From positions 1-32,581 of the forward strand of contig DATMSM010000059.1 in the NCBI GenBank assembly GCA_035565355.1: 32,581 nucleotides of DNA, in the 5' to 3' direction. Of this stretch, positions 32,440-32,581 are shown one piece after another (positions within the stretch are counted from its first letter, which is position 1; every line of letters begins with the position of its first letter). Position numbers and translations under genes: made by a program. The notes below the pieces were generated by a model. It did no database searches. It had not been told where the DNA came from and saw nothing but the letters and a program-made list of their open reading frames with translations. This DNA is from Ga0074130 sp035565355. Lineage in GTDB: Bacteria > Pseudomonadota > Gammaproteobacteria > Burkholderiales > Rhodocyclaceae.

Positions 32440-32581
32440 TCAGCGTCGTCGTCCGCCGAGAATGGAGCCGAGCACGCCGCGCACGATCTCGCGACCGAGC
32501 TGGGAGCCAATCGAGCGCGCCGCGCTCTTGACCGCCGCTTCGGCGGCGCTCTGGCGCCGGCCGCTGCCGCCACCGAAAATA
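32440..32581 (-). CDS. HerA-like/DUF853 ATPase, C-terminal end (cut by window edge)
   Basis: Only the last 46 codons are in the window. The visible end includes RQSAAEAAVKSAARSIGSQ and finishes GREIVRGVLGSILGGRRR. This closely fits the C-terminus of the DUF853 (helicase HerA-like, DNA/RNA-directed P-loop ATPase) family. The ATPase motifs themselves lie outside, so activity cannot be judged. It is the probable first gene before the EamA permease. Confidence 0.72.
   Translation of the reverse strand, partial: IFGGGSGRRQSAAEAAVKSAARSIGSQLGREIVRGVLGSILGGRRR

Overview
The window is GC-rich, densely coded chromosomal DNA of a Gram-negative bacterium, most likely a betaproteobacterium of the Rhodocyclales or a neighbouring order. 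The reasons are the block lpxL-type acyltransferases/dapF/DUF484/xerC divergent from metK, the glnA-DUF4124-ntrB-ntrC cluster, an ahcY-metF operon with an SAH riboswitch, a soluble NAD-linked fds formate dehydrogenase and a PEP-CTERM protein. The order-level assignment is inference. I saw no prophage, IS element, CRISPR array, rRNA or tRNA.

Layout. 1-4976, minus strand: nitrogen control. glnA has a sigma-54 promoter and two NtrC-type enhancer sites spaced as in enterobacterial glnAp2. It ends at a strong terminator and is followed by a small DUF4124 protein, ntrB, ntrC and the start of a biotin-protein ligase gene cut by the window edge. 4974-6158: CDF metal exporter. 6276-8092, plus strand: rhodanese and nadA. 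8094-9846, minus strand: exported ATP-dependent DNA ligase and a PEP-CTERM surface protein with its own sigma-54 promoter. 10087-14309, minus strand: xerC, DUF484, dapF and two tandem lipid A acyltransferases. 14533-15699, plus strand: metK with a long structured leader. 15903-22245, minus strand: formate dehydrogenase operon fdsG-fdsB-fdsA-fdsD followed by fdhD. It is divergent from a ModE-HTH/periplasmic-binding-like regulator (22434-23510). 23530-26403, minus strand: two diguanylate cyclases. 26549-29504, plus strand: SAH riboswitch, ahcY, a small membrane protein and metF. 29514-32581, minus strand: a GGDEF-EAL protein, an EamA permease and the C-terminus of a HerA-like ATPase.

How the parts connect. 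Three genes of the activated methyl cycle lie here: metK makes SAM, ahcY removes SAH, and metF supplies methyl-THF. The ahcY-metF unit is under SAH control. The metK leader could fold into two mutually exclusive structures, one of which buries the ribosome-binding site. The formate dehydrogenase needs molybdenum cofactor sulfuration by FdhD, and its divergent regulator has a ModE-like DNA-binding domain. Three c-di-GMP enzymes and a PEP-CTERM protein suggest a biofilm- or floc-forming lifestyle.

Most of the window is ordinary conserved chromosome. The observations most worth a second look are the metK leader, the sigma-54 promoter of the PEP-CTERM gene, the 150-bp palindromic element abutting ahcY, the hairpin cluster after metK, and the operator-like palindrome between fdsG and its regulator.
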